Source of the DNA: Ignavibacteriota bacterium
GTDB lineage: Bacteria > Bacteroidota > Ignavibacteria > UBA10030 > SZUA-254
Length of the DNA: 32,200 bases
Assembly: GCA_016209795.1 (NCBI GenBank)
Contig: JACQVI010000128.1
Location: 1-32,200 of the forward strand
Reading direction: 5' to 3'
Positions 7,511 to 16,356 of this stretch are shown here, piece after piece. Made by a program: the position numbers and the translations under genes. The notes beneath the pieces were generated by a model. The model did no database searches, had not been told where the DNA came from, and saw only the letters and a list, made by a program, of their open reading frames with translations. Within the stretch, counting starts at the first letter, position 1. Each line of letters starts with the position of its first letter.

Positions 7511-8500
7511 TCATCCTCCAACAGTAGTCATAACACAATTACCACTTCTCACTAATTCTTCAGCGTCAGGATGCTTTTCCCATTTGAGAATCACTGCCAT
7601 ACGAATCATATCTTCTATCACATCTCTGCTTGCTCTCGCACGCAGAAGTCGTTTGAGATCAAACTCCTCACGTGCGAAAAGACAGCTGCGCAATTTGCCA
7701 ACCGCAGTCAATCGCAGCCGATTGCATGTGCTGCAGAAGTGCTCGCTCATTGTTGTAATAAAACCAATAACGGCGTTACTCTCTTTTACGTAAAATTCTT
7801 TTGCAGGTCCGTGAATAGTTCCGTTGCGCTGTACTGGTATCAGGGTGTACTGGGATTCAATGACTTCTTTCATGGCATGATAGGGAAGGAATCGTACTTC
7901 ACTCCACCCATTCCCTCGGAACGGCATGTACTCAATAAAGCGGACGCTCAATGACAATGCTTTAGCTAACTCGACGAAATCGAGCAGCTCGTCATCGTTG
8001 AAGCCTTTCATCACTACAGTATTGATTTTGATAGAGGGAAATCCCACGCCCAGTGCAGCCTCTATCCCTCGTAGTACAGCATCGAATTCATTGCGATAGG
8101 TGATTTGCCGAAACCGTTCTGGTCGAAGTGTATCAAGACTGATGTTGAGATTTTGAACTCCTGCGTTTTTCAACAGCGCAGCTTTTTCTTCGAGAAAAAC
8201 GCCATTCGTGGTGAGAGCAAGGGTTTCAAGTTCCGGCATCGCTGCAAGTCGTAGACATAGTTCTTCTACACCTTTTCGTACCAACGGCTCACCGCCAGTA
8301 ATGCGGATTTTTCTGATGCCAAGATCAACAAATATTCTCGCCAAGGTTTCAATTTCATCGAAGGACAACACATCCTTTCTGTCTTTCAACACCACGCCTT
8401 GAAGTGGTAGGCAATAACGACAGCGAAGATTACACCGATCCGTCACCGAGATGCGAAGATACTCATGTACTCTACCAAACCTATCAACAAGCCGTTTCAT
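7511..8500 (-). CDS. moaA: GTP 3',8-cyclase MoaA
   Basis: MoaA is the radical SAM enzyme that performs the first step of molybdopterin synthesis from GTP, together with MoaC. The 329-aa product has the N-terminal cluster motif C23-x3-C27-x2-C30, ITGGEPL (67-73), and the second cluster cysteines C256, C259 and C273 that bind GTP. It ends in the family-typical C-terminal Gly-Gly, which is needed for activity. Length is normal. No moaC, moaE or moeA is present in the window, so the pathway must be completed elsewhere. It sits in the same run of genes as mobA and the Mo-enzyme subunits. Confidence 0.95.
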   Translation of the reverse strand: MKRLVDRFGRVHEYLRISVTDRCNLRCRYCLPLQGVVLKDRKDVLSFDEIETLARIFVDLGIRKIRITGGEPLVRKGVEELCLRLAAMPELETLALTTNGVFLEEKAALLKNAGVQNLNISLDTLRPERFRQITYRNEFDAVLRGIEAALGVGFPSIKINTVVMKGFNDDELLDFVELAKALSLSVRFIEYMPFRGNGWSEVRFLPYHAMKEVIESQYTLIPVQRNGTIHGPAKEFYVKESNAVIGFITTMSEHFCSTCNRLRLTAVGKLRSCLFAREEFDLKRLLRARASRDVIEDMIRMAVILKWEKHPDAEELVRSGNCVMTTVGG

Positions 8501-8541
8501 ACAGAATGCAAGTCCATCTTGTTCATGTTTTTCTCAGCACA

Positions 8542-9033
8542 CTAAGCATGAGAGTTGGCAATGCTGTTGCGGAGCTGATCATACTCCAATTCCGAGAGTA
8601 ATTCTTTTACCATCGGAAACAGAATAGTGTTCTCTTTTCTGATGTGAGCTCTCAGCAGCTCAACGACAAGCTTGGACGTTTGTATCAATTCTCGCAGCGA
8701 TAAACCATGCAATCGACCAAGCTCAACATCGCGGACACAACTCATGAGCAGATCAATGGCGCTCCACAACTCCCGGTGTTCACGTCGATAATCTTGAGTG
8801 AGTCCGGCTTGATGTTTCTCCAGAAGATTGAATAGATATCGCTCTTCCTTCTTATCATGCTCACGAAACGTCGTACCTATGAATCGGATTGCTTTGCCAA
8901 TTTGCTCAAAGGCTTCGACGGAAAACCCTGTCTGATCGATGGACAGCACAGCGTTTTCTAATTGTGCCAGTGCTTGCGATGCTTGCTCGTGTTCACGCAT
9001 CAAAATATGAATGGGATCGTTATTGATTGTCAC
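8542..9033 (-). CDS. hemerythrin HHE-domain protein
   Basis: This 163-aa four-helix protein has the residues expected of a diiron hemerythrin-like domain: H15-E16, H59 with E63 (HDKKE), H86 (EHRELW), and H130 with E134 (HIRKENTILFPM). Such proteins bind O2 or NO, or help repair Fe-S clusters (RIC/YtfE type). It lacks the N-terminal cysteine-containing ScdA domain of YtfE. The start is GTG with GGGAG upstream. It lies between the monoheme cytochrome gene and moaA in the Mo-enzyme cluster, so NO or O2 handling around the respiratory enzyme is the likely role. Confidence 0.87.
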   Translation of the reverse strand: MTINNDPIHILMREHEQASQALAQLENAVLSIDQTGFSVEAFEQIGKAIRFIGTTFREHDKKEERYLFNLLEKHQAGLTQDYRREHRELWSAIDLLMSCVRDVELGRLHGLSLRELIQTSKLVVELLRAHIRKENTILFPMVKELLSELEYDQLRNSIANSHA

Positions 9034-9062
9034 AGGGCTCCCGATCTCGTTGCGATCAACAC

Positions 9063-9695
9063 TTAATCAATGACTTTCAGCTTCACTGTTCTTTCAAAGT
9101 AGCTCCCTACCATTCCTTCCTTTCCCCTGCCTTTGACAGACTCGCCTCGTGTTAGCATAACCTGCAACGTTAGTTGAGCATCCTGTGCTGCATCGGAAGG
9201 TCGGATCGTCATCGGAAGAACAGTAATGGCTGCTCTTTCGTAGCCATCAAGGTTGTCTCCGACAATCCTGCACGAAGCTGGCAAGTTAACGTCCCATCCT
9301 GGTGCAAACTTGGATAGTGATGTCGATTGAATAGTCTTGGGATCGATATACAACCAAGCGTTTCTATACGGAGCCGTCGAATCATCTTCTTTGTACCGAC
9401 CGATGACGGTACGAATGGTCTTAAGCTCATTGCGCTTTACTTCAATAAGAAAGCTTCCATCCGCCTGCTTATACGATTTCTTTGTCTCCTTCTCAATGAT
9501 ATCGATGATCGTTTTCTCATCATCCTTCCAAGGTCCATTGTTTGCATGGCAGGCAAGACAATTCTTAGCCTTCGAGAGAATCCCAACGGCAGTTGGATAG
9601 GCTAATGCCTCTCGAGATGATTCGTCAAAAAGAGTGAGCACTGAGAAGAACAATAACGCTACAGTCGATAATAAAAAAAATGTCGCTCTTGTCAT
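9063..9695 (-). CDS. secreted monoheme c-type cytochrome-like protein
   Basis: The 210-aa product has a hydrophobic signal peptide (about residues 5-22), then one haem-binding motif CLACH (46-50). A mostly beta-predicted C-terminal region without further haem motifs follows. It is therefore periplasmic or membrane-anchored. An AAGGAG ribosome site precedes the ATG at 9695. Its place directly behind the ferredoxin and chaperone genes suggests an electron carrier or structural partner for the Mo enzyme. I did not recognise a named family for the C-terminal part (about 60-210), which contains many polar beta-like segments (for example the WLYIDPKTIQ region). Confidence 0.75.
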   Translation of the reverse strand: MTRATFFLLSTVALLFFSVLTLFDESSREALAYPTAVGILSKAKNCLACHANNGPWKDDEKTIIDIIEKETKKSYKQADGSFLIEVKRNELKTIRTVIGRYKEDDSTAPYRNAWLYIDPKTIQSTSLSKFAPGWDVNLPASCRIVGDNLDGYERAAITVLPMTIRPSDAAQDAQLTLQVMLTRGESVKGRGKEGMVGSYFERTVKLKVID

Positions 9696-9730
9696 TGTTG
9701 TTTACTCCTTAGATTATTTAACAACGAAGA

Positions 9731-10066
9731 TTATTTTCTGTATTTTGACGTTTCTGGACTCAGGACAAACTCCCTCCCCGGATGTAATCGCTTCGCTTTC
9801 TCCAACAACTGCTCTTCAGTTTCAACATGGTTGGGATCGGGAACACAACAGTCAACAGGACAGACGACAGCGCACTGCTCTTCCTTAAAGTGCCCCACAC
9901 ACTCGGTACACTTTTCGGGGGCAATATAGTAAAAGTCCGCAGAGAGAGCTGGATGCTTCTCGCTGTTGAGCTCCCACTCGGCACCAGGATCATAAATTGC
10001 AGTGTTGGGACATTCTGGCTCACACGCACCACAGTTGATGCATTCTTCAGTAATCATTGTTGCCAT
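9731..10066 (-). CDS. 2[4Fe-4S] ferredoxin (Alvin-type)
   Basis: This 111-aa ferredoxin has a first cluster C9-x2-C12-x2-C15-x3-C19. The second is C53-x2-C56-x8-C65-x3-C69, followed by C73 and C74. The enlarged x8 spacing and the C-terminal extension ending in TSKYRK are typical of Allochromatium-type low-potential ferredoxins. The product is cytosolic, since it has no signal peptide. It lies between the TorD-like chaperone and the secreted cytochrome. Because the Mo enzyme is exported, this ferredoxin more likely serves maturation (radical SAM proteins, cofactor steps) or a cytosolic partner than the periplasmic enzyme itself; that is inference. Confidence 0.9.
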   Translation of the reverse strand: MATMITEECINCGACEPECPNTAIYDPGAEWELNSEKHPALSADFYYIAPEKCTECVGHFKEEQCAVVCPVDCCVPDPNHVETEEQLLEKAKRLHPGREFVLSPETSKYRK

Positions 10067-10098
10067 AGATGTGTTTGACCCTCAGTGACTAAATAGTA

Positions 10099-10893
10099 TT
10101 ACACCTCAAATTTTATATTCGAAGCATTGTTGACATTCTCATCGCCGCTGTTAGCATACAGACATCCATCGCACCCAAATGGCTTTAGCTCACCAACGGC
10201 ATCTCCACTCGGTGCTGTTACCTTTGCTAACTCAACACCGAGTGTTCGAGCCTCTGTATCCAAGAAACCTTCCGTCAGTTTTCCGACCCGTAGGTAGAAT
10301 GCATTCTCCGTTGCATTAACAAGAATTTTTGTGAAGGCAGTAACCCAGCGGCCGATGTGATCGCGAAGAAATTTCCGCTGAGTGTCGAGACAAATCTCCA
10401 AGTGTTCTTCCTCACCGTGCTTCCGAGCGTATGCTTCGTTTGCTGTCAGGTACGACATAAATTCCAACTCCATGGCAAGGAAATCGACACGCTCCGTATT
10501 GACATCAGCAACCTCAAGCTGGTAGGCATGGTAGAATCCCGCAATGTCTGCCATTGCTTGGGTTTTCTGAAAAACATTATCGTAACCGTATTCGGTCTCG
10601 TAGGGTGGGCATTTCGCTGAGGCGAGATGGGCAAAGAGACGATTGTATTCTTCCTCGAGTTCCTCACGTGATGGAATACGATCAGCGGATATTGACTCAC
10701 GAAACGTCATAATCTCCCTCTCCATATCAGCCGACAGGTTTTCAATCGCCAATGCGTCTGAGAGAGAATCCTGATACTGTTGACTCCGGATAAAATCATA
10801 GACTTCTTGTGTCGGATAGAGGAACGACTTTGCCAAAAGTTTATACATCGCACTGCGAGCGAGTGTCGTGGTTTCTGTTAGGCGAAGGCACAT
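10099..10893 (-). CDS. TorD/NarJ-family molybdoenzyme chaperone
   Basis: This 264-aa all-helical cytosolic chaperone binds the alpha subunit and holds it until Mo-bis-MGD is inserted and Tat export can proceed. The diagnostic block CPPYETEYG followed by ADIAGFYHAYQLEV and a DFLAMELEFM segment matches the chaperones of type II DMSO reductases (EbdD/DdhD/ClrD type). The C terminus carries FGCDGCLYANSGD, a short CxxC extension not needed for the fold. It lies eight bases after the hydrolase gene. Alpha, beta and gamma subunits plus this chaperone form the standard set for this enzyme group. Confidence 0.88.
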   Translation of the reverse strand: MCLRLTETTTLARSAMYKLLAKSFLYPTQEVYDFIRSQQYQDSLSDALAIENLSADMEREIMTFRESISADRIPSREELEEEYNRLFAHLASAKCPPYETEYGYDNVFQKTQAMADIAGFYHAYQLEVADVNTERVDFLAMELEFMSYLTANEAYARKHGEEEHLEICLDTQRKFLRDHIGRWVTAFTKILVNATENAFYLRVGKLTEGFLDTEARTLGVELAKVTAPSGDAVGELKPFGCDGCLYANSGDENVNNASNIKFEV

Positions 10894-10900
10894 AATTCTT

Positions 10901-11557
10901 TCACTTCAGTAGTTGTTCTGTTACCAAATCGGCAGTTGTTACGAATGCAAATCCGAATGAGAGATTGAGCAGACTCGCCAAATGCATCTCTTCACTGATG
11001 CTTCCAGTGGCGTCAGCGAGAAAGAACACTTTGTAATCCCGGTAGTAAGCATCACGTGCCGTGGATTCACAACACATATTGGTCATAATGCCGGATATGA
11101 CAAGTTCTTCTATCTTGAGGCATCGAAGCACAGTCTCCAGATCGGTGTTATAGAATGCTGAATAGCGATGTTTGGGAATAACTTTCTCCCTAGGCAAGGG
11201 GGTAATATCGCTATGGATTTCACTTTCTGGACTTCCTTCAAGACACATTCCTTCCCACCACCACTCCATTATACCAGCATCAAGACGATCGGGATGATGA
11301 ACATGTCGTGTGTAGATCACCGGACGCCCCGCCACTCGAAAGACATCTATGAGTTGTTTGAGCGTTGGAAGAATGGCGAGCCCCCCACAGGTAAACGTCG
11401 GAGAAGCCGGGTCCAAGAAAAATCGCTGCATATCAATAACGAGGAGAGCTGCTTTTTCTTTGCTGAGTTGCATTTGATGTTGATTGAAGGGTGCAATCTT
11501 TTCAAGCCAGAGTCTTGCCCTTGCTTGAAGCGAATCTGGTGTCACATATAATTCCAT
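10901..11557 (-). CDS. isochorismatase-family cysteine hydrolase
   Basis: The 218-aa product has the full Asp-Lys-Cys catalytic triad of the family: D42 in LLVIDMQ, K129 in IPKHRYSAF, and C162 in GIMTNMCCESTARDA. The cis-peptide region before the Cys is conserved. Members hydrolyse isochorismate, nicotinamide, N-carbamoyl compounds or other amides; the substrate is not readable here. It sits between the UnbU-like membrane gene and the chaperone gene, with short gaps on both sides, so it is part of the operon. A role in cofactor or signal-compound metabolism tied to the respiratory enzyme is possible but unsupported. Confidence 0.88.
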   Translation of the reverse strand: MELYVTPDSLQARARLWLEKIAPFNQHQMQLSKEKAALLVIDMQRFFLDPASPTFTCGGLAILPTLKQLIDVFRVAGRPVIYTRHVHHPDRLDAGIMEWWWEGMCLEGSPESEIHSDITPLPREKVIPKHRYSAFYNTDLETVLRCLKIEELVISGIMTNMCCESTARDAYYRDYKVFFLADATGSISEEMHLASLLNLSFGFAFVTTADLVTEQLLK

Positions 11558-11597
11558 AGTACTTCTAATATAGGTTCAAAAGAGTTTTTTCACAGTC

Positions 11598-12533
11598 CTA
11601 CACCGCTGGCTGGATAGCAACGGACTCACGTTCCTTGAAGGCGGCGATCAGGTATAAACCAATCCCGCGAAGCGCACAGACAATGGTTAGAGACAGAAAG
11701 AGACCAAACACCACATGTAGCTGCTGCAACAATCCATAAACAACAGCCACCGCTAAGCCAAACGCCACCTGCCTGTGGGCATTGAGTGGAATCGTCGCCG
11801 GATCAGGGATCATGTACAGCGAAAACAGAAGAAATGCGACACTTGTCATTGGTACCAAAGGGGCTTGCCAGGGAATATCGAAAAGCCAGCTTCGCACAAA
11901 CGCCTGCGCTGCGAAGCCAACCAGCCAGGCAACGATGACAGGGAGTCGAGCAGTCGAGATGCTGTGCACAACAATGCCTGAGAGCATGACGATGCCGGGC
12001 AGAATCCAGTGCCACGCCCCAGAGACATTTTCCGTGAAGTGGTACGGCGGAGCGAGACCCACCCAGGGAAACAGGAATAGGGTGACACAAATTCCAAAGT
12101 TTGACGGGTTGAGAAAGTGTTGCGTGTGCCCGTTGCCCACCGGCGCGCGGAAGATCACCTTCGAGCCGATCATTACAACCGCTGCAAAAGCCATCGGCAG
12201 AACTCTCTCGTTCGGATAGAGTAAGATGGCGATCGCCTGTCCTGGGATGTACGCCGGCAGGAGAAAATTGATTAGCTGCATTACGCCTCCCTTGAATCGT
12301 GCCGGACGGTTCTTGCCTCGAGCATCTAACCATTCGAGTAAGAACTGCATTGTGCACGCCGTTGCGACACCAACGATCGGATGCGCCCACGATTGCTCAA
12401 ATCCGAGGACCGTCTGCCCGAAGATCGTTAACAGCGTGAAGAGAGTTGCGAAGTACCAAAGCGCGAACATCCGGAAACGCTCGCTCCCCTGTGGGTAAAA
12501 GTATAAGGCTGTTACAGTCTCGGCGGGTTTCAT
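11598..12533 (-). CDS. UnbU-like / RnfD-NqrB-related membrane protein
   Basis: This 311-aa protein has roughly nine hydrophobic segments. Two motifs recall the NqrB/RnfD fold: HFLNPSNFGI near the middle and LYMIPDPATIPL in the C-terminal half (family FMxTDPVTxP). I see no SGAT flavinylation motif, so covalent FMN is unlikely. The nearest named relatives are UnbU-type proteins, which are encoded beside UnbV in enediyne clusters and in unrelated genomes. Here too the gene overlaps an UnbV-type gene by four bases (ATGA), with AAGGAG upstream of the start. An inner-membrane electron-transfer or transport role for the exported partner is inferred. Confidence 0.78.
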   Translation of the reverse strand: MKPAETVTALYFYPQGSERFRMFALWYFATLFTLLTIFGQTVLGFEQSWAHPIVGVATACTMQFLLEWLDARGKNRPARFKGGVMQLINFLLPAYIPGQAIAILLYPNERVLPMAFAAVVMIGSKVIFRAPVGNGHTQHFLNPSNFGICVTLFLFPWVGLAPPYHFTENVSGAWHWILPGIVMLSGIVVHSISTARLPVIVAWLVGFAAQAFVRSWLFDIPWQAPLVPMTSVAFLLFSLYMIPDPATIPLNAHRQVAFGLAVAVVYGLLQQLHVVFGLFLSLTIVCALRGIGLYLIAAFKERESVAIQPAV

Positions 12534-14536
12534 AGCGTTTGATCTCCTTTGTGCTCACAACCGAGTTGGATGGTATGCCATCCAGGTCTCACGCGTATAG
12601 TTTCCTGATGAGGGTGACCAATCGAATCACGCCACCGGAGTTCTACTCGAAGCTGGGCATCATTAGCTAGACGACCTAAGCCAAAATGCAAATCTTGGCT
12701 GCGCTTGCCGGAATGCCCGTTGCCGCCATCAACCTGCCCCACAGGACGTCGTCCGTCCAGAAGATAGACAGTCGCTGCCGTGCCGATGGCAGGGCGACTT
12801 GGCTCATCACGTTTGGGATGACCCTGTCGAACGATTACGGTGGTGGGAGAATGATGGTTTTGAACCGGTAGCAACAAATGGAGTCCGAGAAAGTTGTTCT
12901 TCTCAGGATTCTCGTTCCGGAAGAAGTAAGATCGTTCCCACTGATTGGCCAATGCGAAATCCAGATCTCCATCACCATCAACATCAGCGACCGCGATACC
13001 GCGACTGACCATTGGCTCATCGAAAGACAGCTCGTGTGCAATGTTCGCATAGCGTCCGTTCTTGGCACGAACGAAGAAGGCATTCGGCTCGTGGCCACTG
13101 AGGTCATCTCCCGGTCGAAACCTGGGCCAGTGTCGTGGATCGTGCATCATCTGATCGTTCGCTGTGCCTAGCGACTGCAACTCAGGCCAGCGGTCAATCT
13201 CCCCTTTGATGAAGCCGACTGCTTGAATCGCTTCGAGTGTACCATCGTTATCGAAATCAGACAGTCGCGATTCCCATCCCCAACCGCTACGTGAAAGCCC
13301 AAACGATTCGCTGGCTTGGAGGTACGGTGCATGGCCATCCTTCATTTTCTCTAACTCTCCAGTGCAGAGCCACAAGAAATGACTCTCCTGCAGCCCAAAC
13401 TCGCTGGCAATGTTGCTTACGTACATGTCAAGGAGCCCATCACCGTTCACATCTCCGAAATCCACCCCCATGCCTTTGAAAGAATCGAAACCCAGAACAA
13501 ATGAAGCAGGTGTACCCACATTCCGTTTTCCTTCCAATATGACGAAGCGAAGATTGCCGGGCGTGGAACGATTGTGCAGAAGACGATCAGGACCGAAGTC
13601 GTTCGCAAAGTAGAGTTCTGGCAGCAGGTCATCGTCCAGATCGGCAGCACCGACTGCCAGAGTCCAGCCGCGAGCCACTTCTGTGTCAAGAACCCCAGGT
13701 ACATCCGTGAACTGCACTGTTGGCTGTGAACCGCTTGTCGCTCCCTTCCATAAGAGCAACCGATTCCAACCGCCGTTGAATGACTTAGACTTGGTATTGT
13801 GCATCACTTCGATACCAGATGCATGTGCGTCGAGGATTCGAGCATCATCCTGGAAGTAATTCCCGATAACGATGTCCACATGACCATCGCCATCGAGATC
13901 TGTTAGCGTTGCAGTACTGGTAAACCACCGCTGGCTGGACGAGATAACTTCACAGGGTACGAATGCTGCCGGCGAAAGAGGCTCGCTGATCGACGTACCT
14001 CGAGCCTCCGCTGGAAGCTTTTTCCGCAGAAAGGAGACTGGCGTATGACCCCAGTAGTAGACGAGAATGTCCATGAGGCCATCTTCGTTGAGATCCGCAA
14101 TTGCGCTCCCCATCGGTGCCATAGTTGATGCATTATACGGCAGGGGTGCAGGATTGAGGACGAACGGCTCGAACCGCTGACCGGTTTCCGGAACGGGCGC
14201 TATGACCACTTGATCAATTCTGGGATCGACCCAAGATAGATCATTAGGGAATCCATCCCCGTCAATATCTCCGAGTGCAATCGCTGCACCAGTTGAGGAG
14301 ACCCATGCCGAGATACGCTCCAGGCTCGGATGAACCAGGCGTACGGATTTCAGCGCGTATCTCGGCAACTCGGGTAACGCGAACTTCGTAAACTTAAAGT
14401 GTGTAGCCAATTCGGTGCACTCAGATGGGGATGGCGCGGGAAGACGAGTAAAGGCGTAGAACGTCACAATCAAGATGATTGCAACAAGAGCCGCTGCCCG
14501 ACGCCGTAAGAACTCAACTGTTTTGGGTGTAATCAT
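12530..14536 (-). CDS. membrane-anchored FG-GAP/VCBS repeat protein with C-terminal ASPIC/UnbV domain
   Basis: The 668-aa product has an N-terminal hydrophobic anchor (about residues 12-30). It continues with at least seven calcium-loop repeats of the DxDxDG type, such as DIDGDGFPNDL, DLNEDGLMDI, DLDGDGHVDI, DVNGDGLLDM, DFDNDGTLEA and DVDGDGDLDF. These predict a seven-bladed integrin-like propeller. The last about 90 residues form an ASPIC/UnbV domain (GQVDGGNGHSGKRSQDLHFGLG, then a VRPG-x-HTI end). It should face the periplasm or outer surface. AAGGAG lies very close to the ATG. Its role beside a Mo-enzyme gamma subunit is unknown; a scaffold for the periplasmic complex is one idea. Confidence 0.85.
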   Translation of the reverse strand: MITPKTVEFLRRRAAALVAIILIVTFYAFTRLPAPSPSECTELATHFKFTKFALPELPRYALKSVRLVHPSLERISAWVSSTGAAIALGDIDGDGFPNDLSWVDPRIDQVVIAPVPETGQRFEPFVLNPAPLPYNASTMAPMGSAIADLNEDGLMDILVYYWGHTPVSFLRKKLPAEARGTSISEPLSPAAFVPCEVISSSQRWFTSTATLTDLDGDGHVDIVIGNYFQDDARILDAHASGIEVMHNTKSKSFNGGWNRLLLWKGATSGSQPTVQFTDVPGVLDTEVARGWTLAVGAADLDDDLLPELYFANDFGPDRLLHNRSTPGNLRFVILEGKRNVGTPASFVLGFDSFKGMGVDFGDVNGDGLLDMYVSNIASEFGLQESHFLWLCTGELEKMKDGHAPYLQASESFGLSRSGWGWESRLSDFDNDGTLEAIQAVGFIKGEIDRWPELQSLGTANDQMMHDPRHWPRFRPGDDLSGHEPNAFFVRAKNGRYANIAHELSFDEPMVSRGIAVADVDGDGDLDFALANQWERSYFFRNENPEKNNFLGLHLLLPVQNHHSPTTVIVRQGHPKRDEPSRPAIGTAATVYLLDGRRPVGQVDGGNGHSGKRSQDLHFGLGRLANDAQLRVELRWRDSIGHPHQETIRVRPGWHTIQLGCEHKGDQTL

Positions 14537-14596
14537 ATCTCCTTATGTTATTTATAAAAGTTAGAGTTTATGATGAGAATATCATCGCAGAATTTC

Positions 14597-16318
14597 CTAT
14601 TTCGCAACAATGTTTAAGCGATACCAGTTTGTCACCATCTTTTGTCCGTTACGATCATTGAGCGAACCATCCCAGACTGCAAACGCAACTGGAATAGTTG
14701 TGCTGCTCTTGAGAACAACATCATCTTTCTCTTTCGAATCGAGTGATCGGTACAATACCACTGACCATTTGCCATCCTTCCAGATGCCTTTGCCTTTAAC
14801 GTTCTGTGCATTTGCAGCTTGAGAAGTCAACGTGCCAAATCCTTTCGCGTTGAGGTCTTCTACCGAAGACGTTCGCACTTGAGCACTCAAGAGATTTCCT
14901 GAACCCCACCCGGCATTCCACGTCATCGAAATATTTTTCGCTGAATCCCTACTAACGAAATATTCTGCTATTGAGCTACCTGTGACGTCAAACGGGTAGC
15001 CATCCACCGCCATGTCAGGAAAGGCACTTGTCACTCCGGCGTATTCTACTCTATCCTTTTCCCACCAGCTTTTCCAGTGCCAGATGTTCACGACAAAATT
15101 TGTATCACCCATGCCGAAGAAAGGATCTGTTGTTGGGTCGAGTGGGAACTGTACCGCTGCCGCATCACCAAACTTTGCATTGTAGAGGGCGTTGTCGTCC
15201 TTCGTTGGGTCTTCCCATTCCAAGCGAAAAGCGATTGACTTTCTATCGGTCACACATTTGACATGCACTCGATCTGTCGGTGTCTCACGCTGCCAGAGAG
15301 AAATTAAGGCAAGCTCAATCTCTTTAATATCACTCCACTGCGTGGAGGTCGGATCTGTAAATTGTGAGACATCCTTCACTGAAACCGCTGTTATTGGATG
15401 ATCGGTTATTGTATAAGAAATCTGTGATTTGCCTGATTGTGAAAGCGACAGGACATAATAGACAAGCACCCATCGTTTTGCATCGGCAAGCGCCTTACGT
15501 TCGGTTTCAGTTTTTGTATTCATTTCTACTTCACTTGGAAGTTTGGAGACATAGTCTCTGATATCGTGAATCTCTTCAGGGGTGTACTGTCCTTCAAGAT
15601 TTTCAAGATCAGGGAAACTTTCTATTGTCAGTGTTAAAGCATCTTCGCCATAGCCCGGCATAGGAGTTCCGCCAATACCGGTACTGAACGTCTGGTAAAT
15701 GTCACGTGGAGTTCCACCACCTTTAAACGCTCCCGCGCGCGTAAAATTGTACGGGCGAATCGGACGTTCCAGGTCATCCTTCAGATCATTCGCAGAAGGT
15801 CCATCTCCAGCTCCTGTTTTCCCATGGCACCGCCAACAACCAGCGAGGGCATAGACTGCCTTGCCATCTTGGAGCATCTCTGGTGTGGCTTCTGGCTCTT
15901 TTTCGATGGTCAGCACGTCTGTCGGCTGCTCAGTTTGAAACCTCTCAGAGTATGTCTTGATGTATGCAACGAGGTCGTTGCGCTCTTGCCCTGTGAGTCG
16001 ATCCCAGGCTGGCATCGCAGAGCCAGGCATTCCGTTTTTGATCGTGCGATGTAAATCCTCGTCGGTTGGAAGTGAACCCACGGGAGTTGATTGGAACTTG
16101 AACAACCCTCGTGTGAAATCTCGAGGTTTCGGGAAGAGATACTTTGCCGCTGATCCTTCGCCCTTCCCATCAAGTCCGTGGCAATTCGCACAGTAACGCT
16201 CGTACAGTTGTTTGCCACGTGAAGCATCTGAAGTCATCATAACGCTTCCATCCAGGAACTGGACTCCGACAGCCACGAAGGCTACAGCAATTATAAGCAT
16301 GAATACTATTCTTCTCAT
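14597..16318 (-). CDS. diheme cytochrome c fused to ethylbenzene-dehydrogenase-type haem domain (gamma subunit, NxrC-like)
   Basis: The 573-aa exported protein has an N-terminal signal anchor (5-20) and two cytochrome c domains: CANCH (43-47) with GMPGSAMPAW as Met-ligand region, and CWRCH (161-165) with GTPMPGYG. From about residue 280 it continues as an EB_dh-type domain (FRLEWEDPTKDD, DAAAVQFPL, NIWHWKSWW, WSVVLYRSL, VAFAVWDGS), the beta-sandwich that holds a haem in EBDH/SerC/DdhC gamma subunits. It probably carries electrons between the alpha-beta module and periplasmic or membrane carriers. An AAGGTG site precedes the ATG. In many relatives the gamma domain is separate; here it is fused to two c-type haems. 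Confidence 0.88.
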   Translation of the reverse strand: MRRIVFMLIIAVAFVAVGVQFLDGSVMMTSDASRGKQLYERYCANCHGLDGKGEGSAAKYLFPKPRDFTRGLFKFQSTPVGSLPTDEDLHRTIKNGMPGSAMPAWDRLTGQERNDLVAYIKTYSERFQTEQPTDVLTIEKEPEATPEMLQDGKAVYALAGCWRCHGKTGAGDGPSANDLKDDLERPIRPYNFTRAGAFKGGGTPRDIYQTFSTGIGGTPMPGYGEDALTLTIESFPDLENLEGQYTPEEIHDIRDYVSKLPSEVEMNTKTETERKALADAKRWVLVYYVLSLSQSGKSQISYTITDHPITAVSVKDVSQFTDPTSTQWSDIKEIELALISLWQRETPTDRVHVKCVTDRKSIAFRLEWEDPTKDDNALYNAKFGDAAAVQFPLDPTTDPFFGMGDTNFVVNIWHWKSWWEKDRVEYAGVTSAFPDMAVDGYPFDVTGSSIAEYFVSRDSAKNISMTWNAGWGSGNLLSAQVRTSSVEDLNAKGFGTLTSQAANAQNVKGKGIWKDGKWSVVLYRSLDSKEKDDVVLKSSTTIPVAFAVWDGSLNDRNGQKMVTNWYRLNIVAK

Positions 16319-16356
16319 AGTTTACACCTTATTTGATTGTTTAAAGATCTTTTCCA

